Source: an uncultured Pseudomonadales bacterium
Lineage (GTDB): Bacteria; Pseudomonadota; Gammaproteobacteria; Pseudomonadales; Balneatricaceae
Length of the DNA stretch: 47,554 nucleotides
Assembly (NCBI GenBank): GCA_938084925.1
Contig: CALKFY010000132.1
Coordinates: 1 to 47,554 of the forward strand
Direction: 5' to 3'
Part shown: piece by piece, positions 15,056 through 22,900 of the stretch
Numbering within the stretch: the stretch's first letter is position 1
Layout: each line of letters opens with the position of its first letter
Made by a program: the position numbers and the translations under genes
Notes under the pieces: model-generated
The model's database searches: none
The model's input: the letters and a program-made list of their open reading frames with translations, nothing else
What the model was told of the DNA's origin: nothing

Positions 15056-16267
15056 ATGCCAAGACGCGATGACATCGATGACATACCAATGCTGATGCCT
15101 GATTCGGACGAGATTCAGGCGTTTCGTGCGGGTAGCAATCAAGCTAATGCTAATCCGTCGGCGGGTGCTCAAGGTGCTGCTCAGTCTGGTCAGCGAGAGG
15201 CTGTTATTCGGCCTACACAGGTGGCGCGTAGCACGCCACCAGCAGCGCCTGTTGCACCTAAGCGTAGTTTTGGCTTGTGGTTGTTTTGCTTGCTGACTTT
15301 ATCCATGGTGACTGTGGGAGGGTGGTGGATGCACACCCGCGTAGTAGATATGGAAGATATGCTAACTGTGTCGCGTGGCGAACTCGGTCATGCGCGTAAG
15401 CGTATAGGTGAATTGGAAGCCTTGGTTGTAGCGACCGATGTTAACGCCAACAAGTCCGGTACCGTAGTGCAGGCGCAAGTTAAATTGATTGATGATCGTG
15501 CTAAAGAACGCAATAAGTTTATTGATTCAGAAATCGACAAACTTTGGGGTGTTGCCTATCGTACTAATAAGCCAGCTATCGCTGAAACGCAAAAAGCTGT
15601 GGCTAACAATAGCGTAGGTATCAAGCAGCATACCGAGCAGCTAGCTGCGCAAATGGCTTTAGTTGCTAAACAGCAAGATCTCGTTGCTGGTCAACAAAAG
15701 CAAATGGATGAAGTTGTTTCCGGCAACAAGGAGCTGGTTACTGATATTGCTGCCCAGAGTAAAAATCTCAAAGGTATTACTGGCAGCCTAAAAGCCCAGG
15801 AAGTTAAAGTATCCAGGGCGCTTGCTGAAGTTGTGATGTTGCAACAGAAAGGTGGCGAAACAAGCGGCAACATCAACGAAATCCAACAAAACCTGATTGA
15901 ATTGCGTGCTAATAGTGAAGTGTTGCAAGATGGTATTGCAAGCCTTAAGGTGAGTGTTGAGGACAGCGCTGCTGCAGTAGCTAAGGTACGTGAAGATGTT
16001 GCAGATCAATCCCAACAGGCTAGTCAAACAAGCTCTGATGATGCTGCAGAGATGAGTGGGGCTGTGGCACAATTACAAGTAGATTTAACTGCTTTGCAGC
16101 GCCAAGTAAGGATGGCGGAGGTGCTAGAGCAGACTGCGTCTGAATTGGATGAACGTTTGTATATGACAGAGCAGTCTTTAGATTCCATTACTGCCTTCCG
16201 CCAAGACACCAATCGTAAGTTGGACCAGCTGGCCAATCAGATTCGTACTCTTCAGTATAGCGACTAA
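15056..16267 (+). CDS. Single-pass membrane coiled-coil protein, function unknown
   Basis: A 403-residue protein I do not recognise with certainty. Residues 1-72 are acidic then Ala/Ser/Pro/Gln-rich and probably disordered (DDIDDIPMLMPDSDEIQAF at the start). One transmembrane helix follows at about 73-92 (SFGLWLFCLLTLSMVTVGGWW). The remaining 300 residues are almost free of Pro and Cys and rich in Gln, Ala, Val, Glu and Lys with heptad spacing, which indicates long coiled coils on the periplasmic side. A positively charged stretch before the helix would place the N-terminus in the cytoplasm. It stands alone. A role in envelope organisation or as a scaffold is possible but unproven. Confidence 0.7.
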   Translation: MPRRDDIDDIPMLMPDSDEIQAFRAGSNQANANPSAGAQGAAQSGQREAVIRPTQVARSTPPAAPVAPKRSFGLWLFCLLTLSMVTVGGWWMHTRVVDMEDMLTVSRGELGHARKRIGELEALVVATDVNANKSGTVVQAQVKLIDDRAKERNKFIDSEIDKLWGVAYRTNKPAIAETQKAVANNSVGIKQHTEQLAAQMALVAKQQDLVAGQQKQMDEVVSGNKELVTDIAAQSKNLKGITGSLKAQEVKVSRALAEVVMLQQKGGETSGNINEIQQNLIELRANSEVLQDGIASLKVSVEDSAAAVAKVREDVADQSQQASQTSSDDAAEMSGAVAQLQVDLTALQRQVRMAEVLEQTASELDERLYMTEQSLDSITAFRQDTNRKLDQLANQIRTLQYSD

Positions 16268-16313
16268 TCGTCAATTTCAACAGAGCTGGTAGATCGCTAG
16301 CTCCGCGTTGCTT

Positions 16314-17237
16314 TTAGTCTATATGCTTGGTAGCGTGCAAATAATCGTGACCTAAGCTTTCTACATGGCTAGCAAAGTTTGCAATTATTACTTCTTCTAA
16401 TGCCTGAGTGGCAGGTAGCTGATGTGCCTGACGTGACTTCAATAAAGCTATGCGACGCTGAATACTGCCACCTTCCAGTAAGCGGAACCCTAATTGCGGG
16501 TTGTTCTGCGGAAACGCTAGCCAAGGTAAAGTCGTAATGCCTGCCCCCGCGCTGAGCACCGCTTCCAACGATGCCATGTTAGCAATCTGAGTAGGTGCTT
16601 GCATAAAAGCATGCGCTACTGTGTTGTTGATGAGAGGGCTAGTACCGTTGCGTATCAGCCGATGCTCAGCAATATGCTCCCAGTCAATGTCTTGGGCTTG
16701 CATGCAAGGGTGATCGGCCAAGCTAACTAAGCCAACAGCATCACTGCACAAGTGATGGTGCTCTATATCAGGTTCGTGTTGCCATATGCTGCTCACCGCA
16801 ATATCGATTTGCCCGTCCAGTAATTTGTTGCGTAAACTGTCACCGTTATCGTCTTGTACTTGCAGTTCTACCTGCGGGTAAAGCTGGATAAAACGACGCA
16901 TAATATCGCTTAAAAAATGCTTGGCTACAGAAGGTAATACGCCCAAACGTACAGTGCCGGTTTTTGCTTGGGCTATTTGTAGGGCGCTAGTTAGTATTTC
17001 TTGGTATTGCTGGTATAGGCTTTTAGCTTGTGGCAAGAAACTGTTACCAAAGGCGGTTAGTTGTGCTTGTTTTTGCTTATCAAAAAGATCTGCCCCCAAT
17101 AATAGCTCGAGCTGTTTGATGGCTAGGCTCACTGCCGGCTGGGAGCGGCAGAGAATTGTTGCAGCACGACGGAAATTGCTGCATTCAGCAACAGTAATAA
17201 AGGTTTTTAGGTGGGCAATTTTAATATCGGGTAGCAT
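16314..17237 (-). CDS. LysR-family transcriptional regulator
   Basis: A 307-residue LysR-type regulator. The winged helix-turn-helix occupies about 1-65 (HLKTFITVAECSNFRRAATI, then CRSQPAVSLAIKQLELLLGADLF), and the effector domain covers about 90-300 (TVRLGVLPSVAKHFL..., IDIAVSSIW, GAGITTLPWLAF). The ATG at 17237 (MLPDIKIAHL) matches where the family begins; an upstream TTG at 17273 would add an odd hydrophobic lead. It is divergent from the aldehyde dehydrogenase operon, 129 nt away, the classical layout of a LysR protein with its target. The ligand is presumably a substrate or intermediate of that pathway. Confidence 0.9.
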   Translation of the reverse strand: MLPDIKIAHLKTFITVAECSNFRRAATILCRSQPAVSLAIKQLELLLGADLFDKQKQAQLTAFGNSFLPQAKSLYQQYQEILTSALQIAQAKTGTVRLGVLPSVAKHFLSDIMRRFIQLYPQVELQVQDDNGDSLRNKLLDGQIDIAVSSIWQHEPDIEHHHLCSDAVGLVSLADHPCMQAQDIDWEHIAEHRLIRNGTSPLINNTVAHAFMQAPTQIANMASLEAVLSAGAGITTLPWLAFPQNNPQLGFRLLEGGSIQRRIALLKSRQAHQLPATQALEEVIIANFASHVESLGHDYLHATKHID

Positions 17238-17256
17238 GCTTGGTATTAAAGCAAAA

Positions 17257-17301
17257 CTTATCAAAATTAACAATCAATTAATTATTATTATCAAATGATA
17301 A
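17257..17301. promoter_or_regulatory. Candidate LysR operator between regulator and operon
   Basis: A perfect palindrome TTATCA-AA-TGATAA (17288-17301) and a matching half-site CTTATCA (17256-17262) about 30 nt away lie in an A+T-rich stretch in the 129-nt divergent region. Paired sites of this spacing are typical for LysR regulation, although the classical T-N11-A core is not obvious. Confidence 0.5.
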
Positions 17302-17366
17302 GGGCTAGAATAGTCCTATCGATCGAAATTAAAACGCTCTTTTGAGCTTGGAATAGGAAACCTGTT

Positions 17367-18800
17367 ATGTCACAGATTCAGAAAAACTATATCGCTGGTA
17401 ATTGGGTAGAAGGTGTTAGCAGCATCAAGAACATGAACCCATCCAATCACTCTGAAGTAGTGGGCGAATTCGCGCAAGCTTCTTCTGCACAAGTACAAGA
17501 GGCCTTGGCTGCGGCACAAGCTGCACAAGTTGAGTGGCAAGCCACTGGCCTTGAAGCACGTTTGAATGTGTTGCAGGCAATTGGCGATGAAATGATTGCT
17601 CGCTGTGACGAATTAGGTACCTTACTTTCCCGTGAAGAAGGCAAGCCATTTGCTGAAGGCCGTGGTGAAGTATACCGTGCCGGTCAATTCTTCCAGTACT
17701 ATGCTGCTGAAGTGCTACGTCAAATGGGCGAAACAGCCGATTCTGTACGCCCAGGTGTAGAGGTGGAAACCCGTCGTGAGCCAATGGGCACCATTGCAAT
17801 CATCAGCCCATGGAACTTTCCGACCGCTACGGCATCTTGGAAAATTGCTCCAGCCTTAGCTTTTGGTAACGCTGTAATCTGGAAGCCAGCTAACCTGACA
17901 CCAGCTAGTGCCGTAGCTCTAACTGAAATTATCGCCAAGCAAAACATCCCTGCCGGCTTGTTCAACCTTGTTATGGGTTCTGGTGCCGAAGTTGGCGAAC
18001 AGCTAATCAACAGCACCGAAGTAGACGCTATCAGCTTCACCGGTTCTTTGCAGGTTGGTCGTCACATTGCCGTAGCTGCTGCCACTAACCTTACTAAGTT
18101 CCAGTTGGAAATGGGCAGTAAGAATGCGCTAGTTGTATTGGATGATGCTGATCTAGATCTGGCCGCTGATTGTGCCGTTGGCGGTGCCTTTGGTAGTACT
18201 GGTCAAAAATGTACCGCGTCTACTCGTTTGATCGTAACTGCTGGCGTACACGACGAGTTCGTTGCCAAGGTACAAGAGCGCATGGCCAAACTGAAAGTGG
18301 GTGGCGCGCTAGAAGAAGGTACTACTATCGGCCCAGTTGTTGACGGTAAGCAACTACAGCAAAACCGCGACTACCTACAACTAGCCAAAGATGAAGGTTG
18401 TGAGTTGGTGTGTGGTGGTGACATTGATGACAGCCAAGGTTACTACATGACGCCTGCCTTGTTTGTTAACTCCAACAACCAAATGCGCATCAACCGTGAA
18501 GAAACTTTTGCACCTATCGCTTGTGTGATCAAGGTTGCTGACTATGACGAAGCTCTAGCTACTCTAAACGACACAGAATACGGCCTCACTGGCGGTATCT
18601 GTACTCAGTCTTTGAAGTACGCTACACACTTTAAGCGTAACGCTAAGACCGGTTGCGCCATGGTCAACTTGCCAACGGCAGGTACTGACTACCACGTACC
18701 ATTTGGTGGCCGTAAGAATTCCAGCTTTGGTAGCCGTGAACAAGGTCAATACGCCGTTGAGTTCTACACCGAAGTGAAGACAACTTACATCAAAGCATAA
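17367..18800 (+). CDS. NAD(P)-dependent aldehyde dehydrogenase, 2-oxoglutarate-semialdehyde type
   Basis: A 477-residue ALDH-superfamily enzyme oxidising an aldehyde to an acid. Asn150 in SPWNFP, Glu248 in LEMGSKNA and Cys282 in GQKCTAS form the complete catalytic set; GSLQVG (226-231) is the cofactor loop. The YYAAEVLRQMGETADSVRPG segment and the whole pattern resemble alpha-ketoglutaric-semialdehyde dehydrogenases (hydroxyproline, arabinose and glucarate pathways) and succinate-semialdehyde dehydrogenases more than betaine-aldehyde enzymes. It is first in a LysR-controlled operon with an M19-like protein, a 576-residue unknown and a DUF3726-like protein, so it probably makes the last oxidation of a catabolic route. 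AGGAAA lies before the ATG. Confidence 0.88.
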   Translation: MSQIQKNYIAGNWVEGVSSIKNMNPSNHSEVVGEFAQASSAQVQEALAAAQAAQVEWQATGLEARLNVLQAIGDEMIARCDELGTLLSREEGKPFAEGRGEVYRAGQFFQYYAAEVLRQMGETADSVRPGVEVETRREPMGTIAIISPWNFPTATASWKIAPALAFGNAVIWKPANLTPASAVALTEIIAKQNIPAGLFNLVMGSGAEVGEQLINSTEVDAISFTGSLQVGRHIAVAAATNLTKFQLEMGSKNALVVLDDADLDLAADCAVGGAFGSTGQKCTASTRLIVTAGVHDEFVAKVQERMAKLKVGGALEEGTTIGPVVDGKQLQQNRDYLQLAKDEGCELVCGGDIDDSQGYYMTPALFVNSNNQMRINREETFAPIACVIKVADYDEALATLNDTEYGLTGGICTQSLKYATHFKRNAKTGCAMVNLPTAGTDYHVPFGGRKNSSFGSREQGQYAVEFYTEVKTTYIKA

Positions 18801-18820
18801 GTTAAGCCGGGCAGCATATA

Positions 18821-18884
18821 TGAGGTCAGAGAGCCTGCCCCATGAGCACAGCGAGTGCTTTGGGTGCCTGAGGTCTGACCCCAC
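18821..18884. repeat. REP-like hairpin element between operon genes
   Basis: Outer arms TGAGGTCAGA and TCTGACCCCA surround a hairpin CCCA..AGCAC-AGCGA-GTGCT..TGGG. A 33-nt core (18833-18865) recurs at 43720-43752 with three differences. The outer GGTCAGA/TCTGACC arms also recall the palindrome at 13841. It occupies most of the 103-nt gap between the first two genes of the operon and may stabilise mRNA or lower downstream expression. Confidence 0.75.
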
Positions 18885-18903
18885 TTATAGAAAGGAGAGA
18901 GCG

Positions 18904-19899
18904 ATGAGCAAAATGATGATGATTGATGGCTTGCAGTATAGTAACTGGAGCCGCGAAGTATTTGAACAAATGCGCGTTGGCGGACTAAGTGCTGTGCATG
19001 TCACTATCGCTTATCACGAAACTTGTCGTGAAACCTTGCTTAACATCGGTGCTTGGAATCGCTTGTTTGAACAGCATAGCGACTTAATCATGCCTGTGCA
19101 TACGGCGGCGGATATCGAAACTGCTCATGCACAAAACAAGGTCGGTATCATTTTTGGTTTCCAAAACTGCTCGCCTATTGAAGACGACGTGGACCTAATT
19201 CAGATTTTCCATCAGTTGGGTGTGCGCATCATGCAGCTTACTTATAACAACCAAAGCCTGTTGGCAGCGGGTTGCTATGAGTCCACTGACCCAGGTGTTA
19301 CTCGTTTTGGTAAAGTGGCGATTCAAGAGATGAATCGTGTGGGCATGGTGATAGATATGTCCCACAGTGCCGAAGAAAGCACCATGCAAGCCATTGAGTT
19401 GTCGCAGCGTCCGATTGTTATCAGTCACGCTAATCCAACTTTCTTTGAGCCCGCTAAGCGTAATAAGTCCAATCGCGTCTTGTCAGCCTTGGCTGAAAGT
19501 GAAGGCTTGCTAGGTTTCAGTGTGTACCCGTTCCACCTTAAAGATGGTCCTAAGTGCACGCTAGAAAACTTCTGCAACATGGTGGCCGATACCGTCGATT
19601 TGATGGGTATCGATCGCGTCGGTATGGGCAGTGACCTATGCCTAAACCAACCCTTGTCTGTCCTCGAGTGGATGCGCAATGGCCGTTGGACTAAACAAAT
19701 GGATTACGGGGAGGGCTCTGCCAGCAACGCTGCTTGGCCTGAGTCATTAACTTGGTTTAATGACAGCTCTGATTTCCCGAATATTGTTCAAGGCCTACAA
19801 CAAAAAGGCTTTAATGACACGGAAGTAGAAAAAATAATGGGACGTAACTGGTTGGAATTCTGTCGTCAGAATTTTGGCCCGCAAGAGGCGGCTAAATAG
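18904..19899 (+). CDS. M19-family (membrane dipeptidase-like) protein with non-canonical metal site
   Basis: A 331-residue amidohydrolase-fold protein of the M19 renal dipeptidase family. Conserved elements are MVIDMSH (His154), RPIVISHANP (His175), KRNKSNR, RVGMGSDL (Asp244) and GRNWLEF near the end. The canonical first metal-ligand motif (DGHND) is here DGLQYSN (8-14), and the bridging Glu of the GVEGG motif is Gln87 (GFQNC). A true binuclear zinc dipeptidase is therefore doubtful. Similar M19 proteins with IDGL...W..E at the start occur beside N-methylated-glycine catabolic genes in pseudomonads (from memory), where their role is also unclear. AAAGGAGAG precedes the ATG at 18904; a longer start would run through the repeat. 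There is no signal peptide, so it is cytosolic. Confidence 0.8.
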   Translation: MSKMMMIDGLQYSNWSREVFEQMRVGGLSAVHVTIAYHETCRETLLNIGAWNRLFEQHSDLIMPVHTAADIETAHAQNKVGIIFGFQNCSPIEDDVDLIQIFHQLGVRIMQLTYNNQSLLAAGCYESTDPGVTRFGKVAIQEMNRVGMVIDMSHSAEESTMQAIELSQRPIVISHANPTFFEPAKRNKSNRVLSALAESEGLLGFSVYPFHLKDGPKCTLENFCNMVADTVDLMGIDRVGMGSDLCLNQPLSVLEWMRNGRWTKQMDYGEGSASNAAWPESLTWFNDSSDFPNIVQGLQQKGFNDTEVEKIMGRNWLEFCRQNFGPQEAAK

Positions 19900-19915
19900 A
19901 GTCATATAATTGCCC

Positions 19916-19982
19916 GTAGGTCGGACTTTAGTCCGACAACGCTGGCTAATATTTGCTTTGTCGGGTTAAAGCCCGGCCTACT
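19916..19982. repeat. REP pair (BIME-like)
   Basis: Two head-to-head copies of a 24-nt repeat, GTAGG(T/C)CGG(A/G)CTTTA and then (G/A)(T/C)CCGACAA, separated by about 19 nt. Each forms its own hairpin (GTCGGAC-TTTA-GTCCGAC in the left copy). This is a widespread 'gtaggtcgg...ccgacaa' REP type. It fills the gap between the M19-like gene and the 576-residue gene. Confidence 0.85.
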
Positions 19983-20002
19983 CAATAGTGAGGTAACGCG
20001 TT

Positions 20003-21733
20003 ATGCAAAATGCAATGTTGCGACCACCTGCCCAAGCCATGGACTTGAACCGGCTTGGAGCGGGGTTTGCTAGCCGCTTGAGTTTTATGCGTACTCTGGT
20101 CCGTCACATGACGGATAATCAGTGGCGTATCGAATATAGTCGTTTTAACTTAGACGAAAATGGCTACGGCCATGTGGTGTTTGATATTCAATCACCAAAT
20201 AGTCATTTGAGTTTTGTGGTGTTTTCACAATATTTAGATTCCAGTGAACGTAATGACCGCGTTATTGCCGAGAAGTGGGATCTCACCATGACCTTAATGG
20301 AAGGTGGTGTGGATGATGCTACCTTGGCTATGCTTGAGGCTAACGTGCCTTTACAAGAAGCCGGTCGTATCGATGCTCGTAGTATCTCTTTGGCACGTGC
20401 CAACCGTAGTGCGCGTGTATTTGGTGAAGTGTTAGAAAACTTGCGTCATGGCCAGCAGCCTGATGTGCAGCGACTAACCGAAGTCGGTTACTTGTATCGT
20501 ACTACTGCTGTTTATGGTTCCGGCAAGTTTGGCTCTTGTGATTGGGATAAGGTGGTTAACCAACACCCTGATCTAGCCCGACCTTTTGCGGGTGAAATGC
20601 TCGTTTGTTACCTGCTACGTCAATTTAGTCTAGACCAATTGCATCATATGGCCCATCAGGATGCTTATCCTAATGCCGTTGAAATGGATGTGGATCTACA
20701 GCGTTACTTAGGTATTGGTAACTCTACAGGTCTAGGCATGGCACCTTGGTTGATCAATCACCCGCAAGTCATTGCGCAATGGGTGTTGCAACGAGAAACA
20801 GCCCTAGCCAATGTGTTGCAAACCGAAGTGACGGCAGAAAAAATCAGCCAGCTGCAAGGGTTGATGTCCCGTGCCTGTCAGCATGTTAGTGAAGTAAGTA
20901 CCTTCGATGACTGGCAGGCGCAAAACAACCGTGTCTTGTTGGCCGACCTAGAAGCCTTGAATGACTGGTTTAATGATGCCGCTAGCGAAGTAAACAGCTG
21001 GCAACAGATCAATACCTGGGCTGAGCAAAACTACAGCTTAGAAACCCAAGAGCTGTTGGTTAACTTGTTTCTAGAAATGTATCCACAGATGGTAGATAGC
21101 CTAGAAGATCAAATGGCTGCGGTAGAATCGTTGCAATACGACCCAACAGCGAGCGCTCAAGATTTAGCTGATGCCGTGCAAGAAAGCTATGACTGGGTTT
21201 TTGACTACGATTTCTCTGACGTTAAGCAGTGCGAAACCTTTTGGTATTACTCCCAAGGTAAGATCGAGCCTAGGTTGGGTAAAATCGGTACCGATGACGG
21301 TGCTGAGCTACAAATGTTCTTAGGCATTGCTAAGGCTGTGCAAGAGTGCCATACGGCATTGCTGGCTTTATTGGCTGATGATGCCGATGCTACAGTGGCG
21401 GATTTCTTACTGTTAAATCCTAGTCAGCAAGCCATTGTGGCGCGTATCGCTACCATGTCGCAAACCCATTTTGGTGAAATTAGAGCCAATTTGCTCGATG
21501 CCGGTGTACTGCCTATGCACCTTTTGCGTGCCAAGTTGTCATTTTTTGGCGTCAGCAAGTTTGATCCCAAGTCTGCTTTATGGGTGCGCAATACCATGTT
21601 CCAAGGTGCTCCTCTTGTGTCGGACCTCATGGCTGATGATAAATCTGCCATTAAGGAAGATTGGTCTTTCCCGGTTGCGCCTAAAAGCTTGGCTTCTAAT
21701 GCTGCGGCTCAACAGGAGGTGACACATGGCTGA
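20003..21733 (+). CDS. Conserved protein of unknown function (576 residues)
   Basis: I do not recognise a characterised family. It has no signal peptide or membrane helix and looks like a soluble, mostly helical cytosolic protein. Striking segments are YGSGKFGSCDWDKV (171-184), FAGEMLVCYLLRQFSLDQL (195-213) and GIGNSTGLGMAPWLINHP (237-254), which look like ligand-binding loops, and an acidic, Trp/Tyr-rich stretch near 405-430. The GSGKFG motif superficially resembles a P-loop but lacks the following Thr/Ser and a Walker B. It is third in the LysR-controlled operon and overlaps the DUF3726-like gene by 8 nt, so the two proteins are probably made in equal amounts and may form a complex. GAGGTAACGCG precedes the ATG. 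No function is assigned. Confidence 0.8.
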   Translation: MQNAMLRPPAQAMDLNRLGAGFASRLSFMRTLVRHMTDNQWRIEYSRFNLDENGYGHVVFDIQSPNSHLSFVVFSQYLDSSERNDRVIAEKWDLTMTLMEGGVDDATLAMLEANVPLQEAGRIDARSISLARANRSARVFGEVLENLRHGQQPDVQRLTEVGYLYRTTAVYGSGKFGSCDWDKVVNQHPDLARPFAGEMLVCYLLRQFSLDQLHHMAHQDAYPNAVEMDVDLQRYLGIGNSTGLGMAPWLINHPQVIAQWVLQRETALANVLQTEVTAEKISQLQGLMSRACQHVSEVSTFDDWQAQNNRVLLADLEALNDWFNDAASEVNSWQQINTWAEQNYSLETQELLVNLFLEMYPQMVDSLEDQMAAVESLQYDPTASAQDLADAVQESYDWVFDYDFSDVKQCETFWYYSQGKIEPRLGKIGTDDGAELQMFLGIAKAVQECHTALLALLADDADATVADFLLLNPSQQAIVARIATMSQTHFGEIRANLLDAGVLPMHLLRAKLSFFGVSKFDPKSALWVRNTMFQGAPLVSDLMADDKSAIKEDWSFPVAPKSLASNAAAQQEVTHG

Positions 21734-22439
21734 TTTACTACAGATTTCTGCCAATGAAATGAAGTTTTTGGTTAAGCGTAGTGTCGAAGGTTTAGGCTTT
21801 ACCCCTGGTGACCAATTAGGCGCGGGTGCGCGCGCCGCTGCTTGTTACCAATATGGTTTGGCTAACAGTGCCGTTATCGATGCTGCCCTGAGCAATTTAC
21901 AAGCCGCTGTGACAGGCCCCGTATTGATCGACAAGGGTGATGAGTGGTTGTTCGATGCCCAGGGTCAATCTGCCCTAGTGCAAGCTGAACTCGCCCTTGG
22001 CGCAGCGCTATCTCATGGTGCAAGTGCCGTACGTGTACGCAATACCAGTCAGGGTATGCTTGTTGCGCCAGTGCTTATGGCATGGTTAAGTAAGCCCATG
22101 GCGCAAGGTGCGGTCCAGCAATCTATGGCCTTGTATTTCGTCAGCCAAAAAGGCGACCAACGTTGCCTATGGTTGGCAGCCAATGGCATGCCCTTGGGTT
22201 TGTATCAGCCAAAGTCTGAGGTTGTGGCGAGCAATGAATTGCTAGTGCGCGTAGCCGAAGAAGATGTCGATGCTCACCTGATCACCGATGGTGCTGATCT
22301 ATTGGGCTGGCGAGAGCGTAGCCTAGACCAAGGTCTGCTCGTGGACCTAAACCTAGTAACTCGTCTCAAAACCATGATGATGGACTCTTTTGTGCCAGAA
22401 TCAGAAGAGTCTCGCAATAGTGGTGCTGGCCCAAGCTAA
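21726..22439 (+). CDS. DUF3726-like protein
   Basis: A 237-residue soluble protein. The opening ISANEMKFLVKRSVEGLGFT followed by GDQLGAGARAAACY resembles the DUF3726 pattern (NEVEALAKRAARGAG...A..AGRAA). The rest is Ala/Leu-rich with a central GASAVRVRNTSQGMLVAP segment. No catalytic motif is recognisable. AGGAGG lies 6 nt before the ATG and the start overlaps the preceding stop by 8 nt, so translation is coupled. It is the last gene of the operon, with a terminator 23 nt after its stop. A partner or regulatory role for the 576-residue protein is inferred from the coupling only. Confidence 0.65.
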   Translation: MADLLQISANEMKFLVKRSVEGLGFTPGDQLGAGARAAACYQYGLANSAVIDAALSNLQAAVTGPVLIDKGDEWLFDAQGQSALVQAELALGAALSHGASAVRVRNTSQGMLVAPVLMAWLSKPMAQGAVQQSMALYFVSQKGDQRCLWLAANGMPLGLYQPKSEVVASNELLVRVAEEDVDAHLITDGADLLGWRERSLDQGLLVDLNLVTRLKTMMMDSFVPESEESRNSGAGPS

Positions 22440-22461
22440 GCTTTGCTTTCGCGCTTTGTTT

Positions 22462-22490
22462 AAAAAAGGCCGTTTTCAGCGGCCTTTTTT
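22462..22490 (+). terminator. Terminator of the aldehyde dehydrogenase operon
   Basis: Stem AAAAAAGGCCG / (C)GGCCTTTTTT with a short loop; strong T-run. It closes the operon begun at 17367. Confidence 0.9.
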
Positions 22491-22567
22491 GTGCCTGAAA
22501 GAACGTGAAGAGGTAGGTCGCAAGAAGGGTTTATTTAACCTGTTCGCCGCTGCTTGCCATGCTTAGG

Positions 22568-22840
22568 TTACCCAACAAGTGCCAGTTTAGCTTTGCGTGG
22601 CAGCTTCTTAAGGGCTGCTTCACGTTTGGTGGCACTAGAACGGTCGTCTTGCTGTTCCTTATACACCATCGCTTTAGCCGGATCACTGCGGAAAAAACGG
22701 GCACCTAATTTGGGGTCATTTTGATGCTCGTTAAAGCGCCGTTCAGGATCCGTAGTGATGCCCGTATAAAGTTTTCCAGACTTGGTTTCCACCATGTAAA
22801 CCCACCACTTTTGGTTTGCTGTCTTTGACGAAGGGCTCAT
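22568..22840 (-). CDS. GIY-YIG domain protein (YhbQ/UPF0213-like)
   Basis: A 90-residue single-domain GIY-YIG nuclease-fold protein. WWVYMVETKSGKLYTGITTDPERRFNEHQ holds the paired Tyr (GIY-YIG appears as VYM...YTG) and conserved Arg; KAMVYKEQQDDRSSATKREAALKKL follows with the conserved Glu region. YhbQ-type proteins are linked to nucleic-acid repair, but activity is unproven for most. It is divergent from the DUF3549 gene, 60 nt away. Confidence 0.88.
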   Translation of the reverse strand: MSPSSKTANQKWWVYMVETKSGKLYTGITTDPERRFNEHQNDPKLGARFFRSDPAKAMVYKEQQDDRSSATKREAALKKLPRKAKLALVG

Positions 22841-22862
22841 TACGCAAGGCGCTCAAAATAGG

Positions 22863-22868
22863 TATAAT
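22863..22868 (+). promoter_or_regulatory. -10 element upstream of the DUF3549 gene
   Basis: A perfect TATAAT hexamer lies 32 nt before the ATG at 22901 in the 60-nt divergent gap. No good -35 is found at the expected distance. Confidence 0.45.
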
Positions 22869-22900
22869 AGGCGCTATATTCTAACTGCTTGTTGGTCCTT

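Noticed and set aside
20523-20542. YGSGKFG in the 576-residue protein as an ATP-binding P-loop
   Set aside because: The required Gly-Lys-Ser/Thr ending is absent (GKF), and no Walker B partner is seen.
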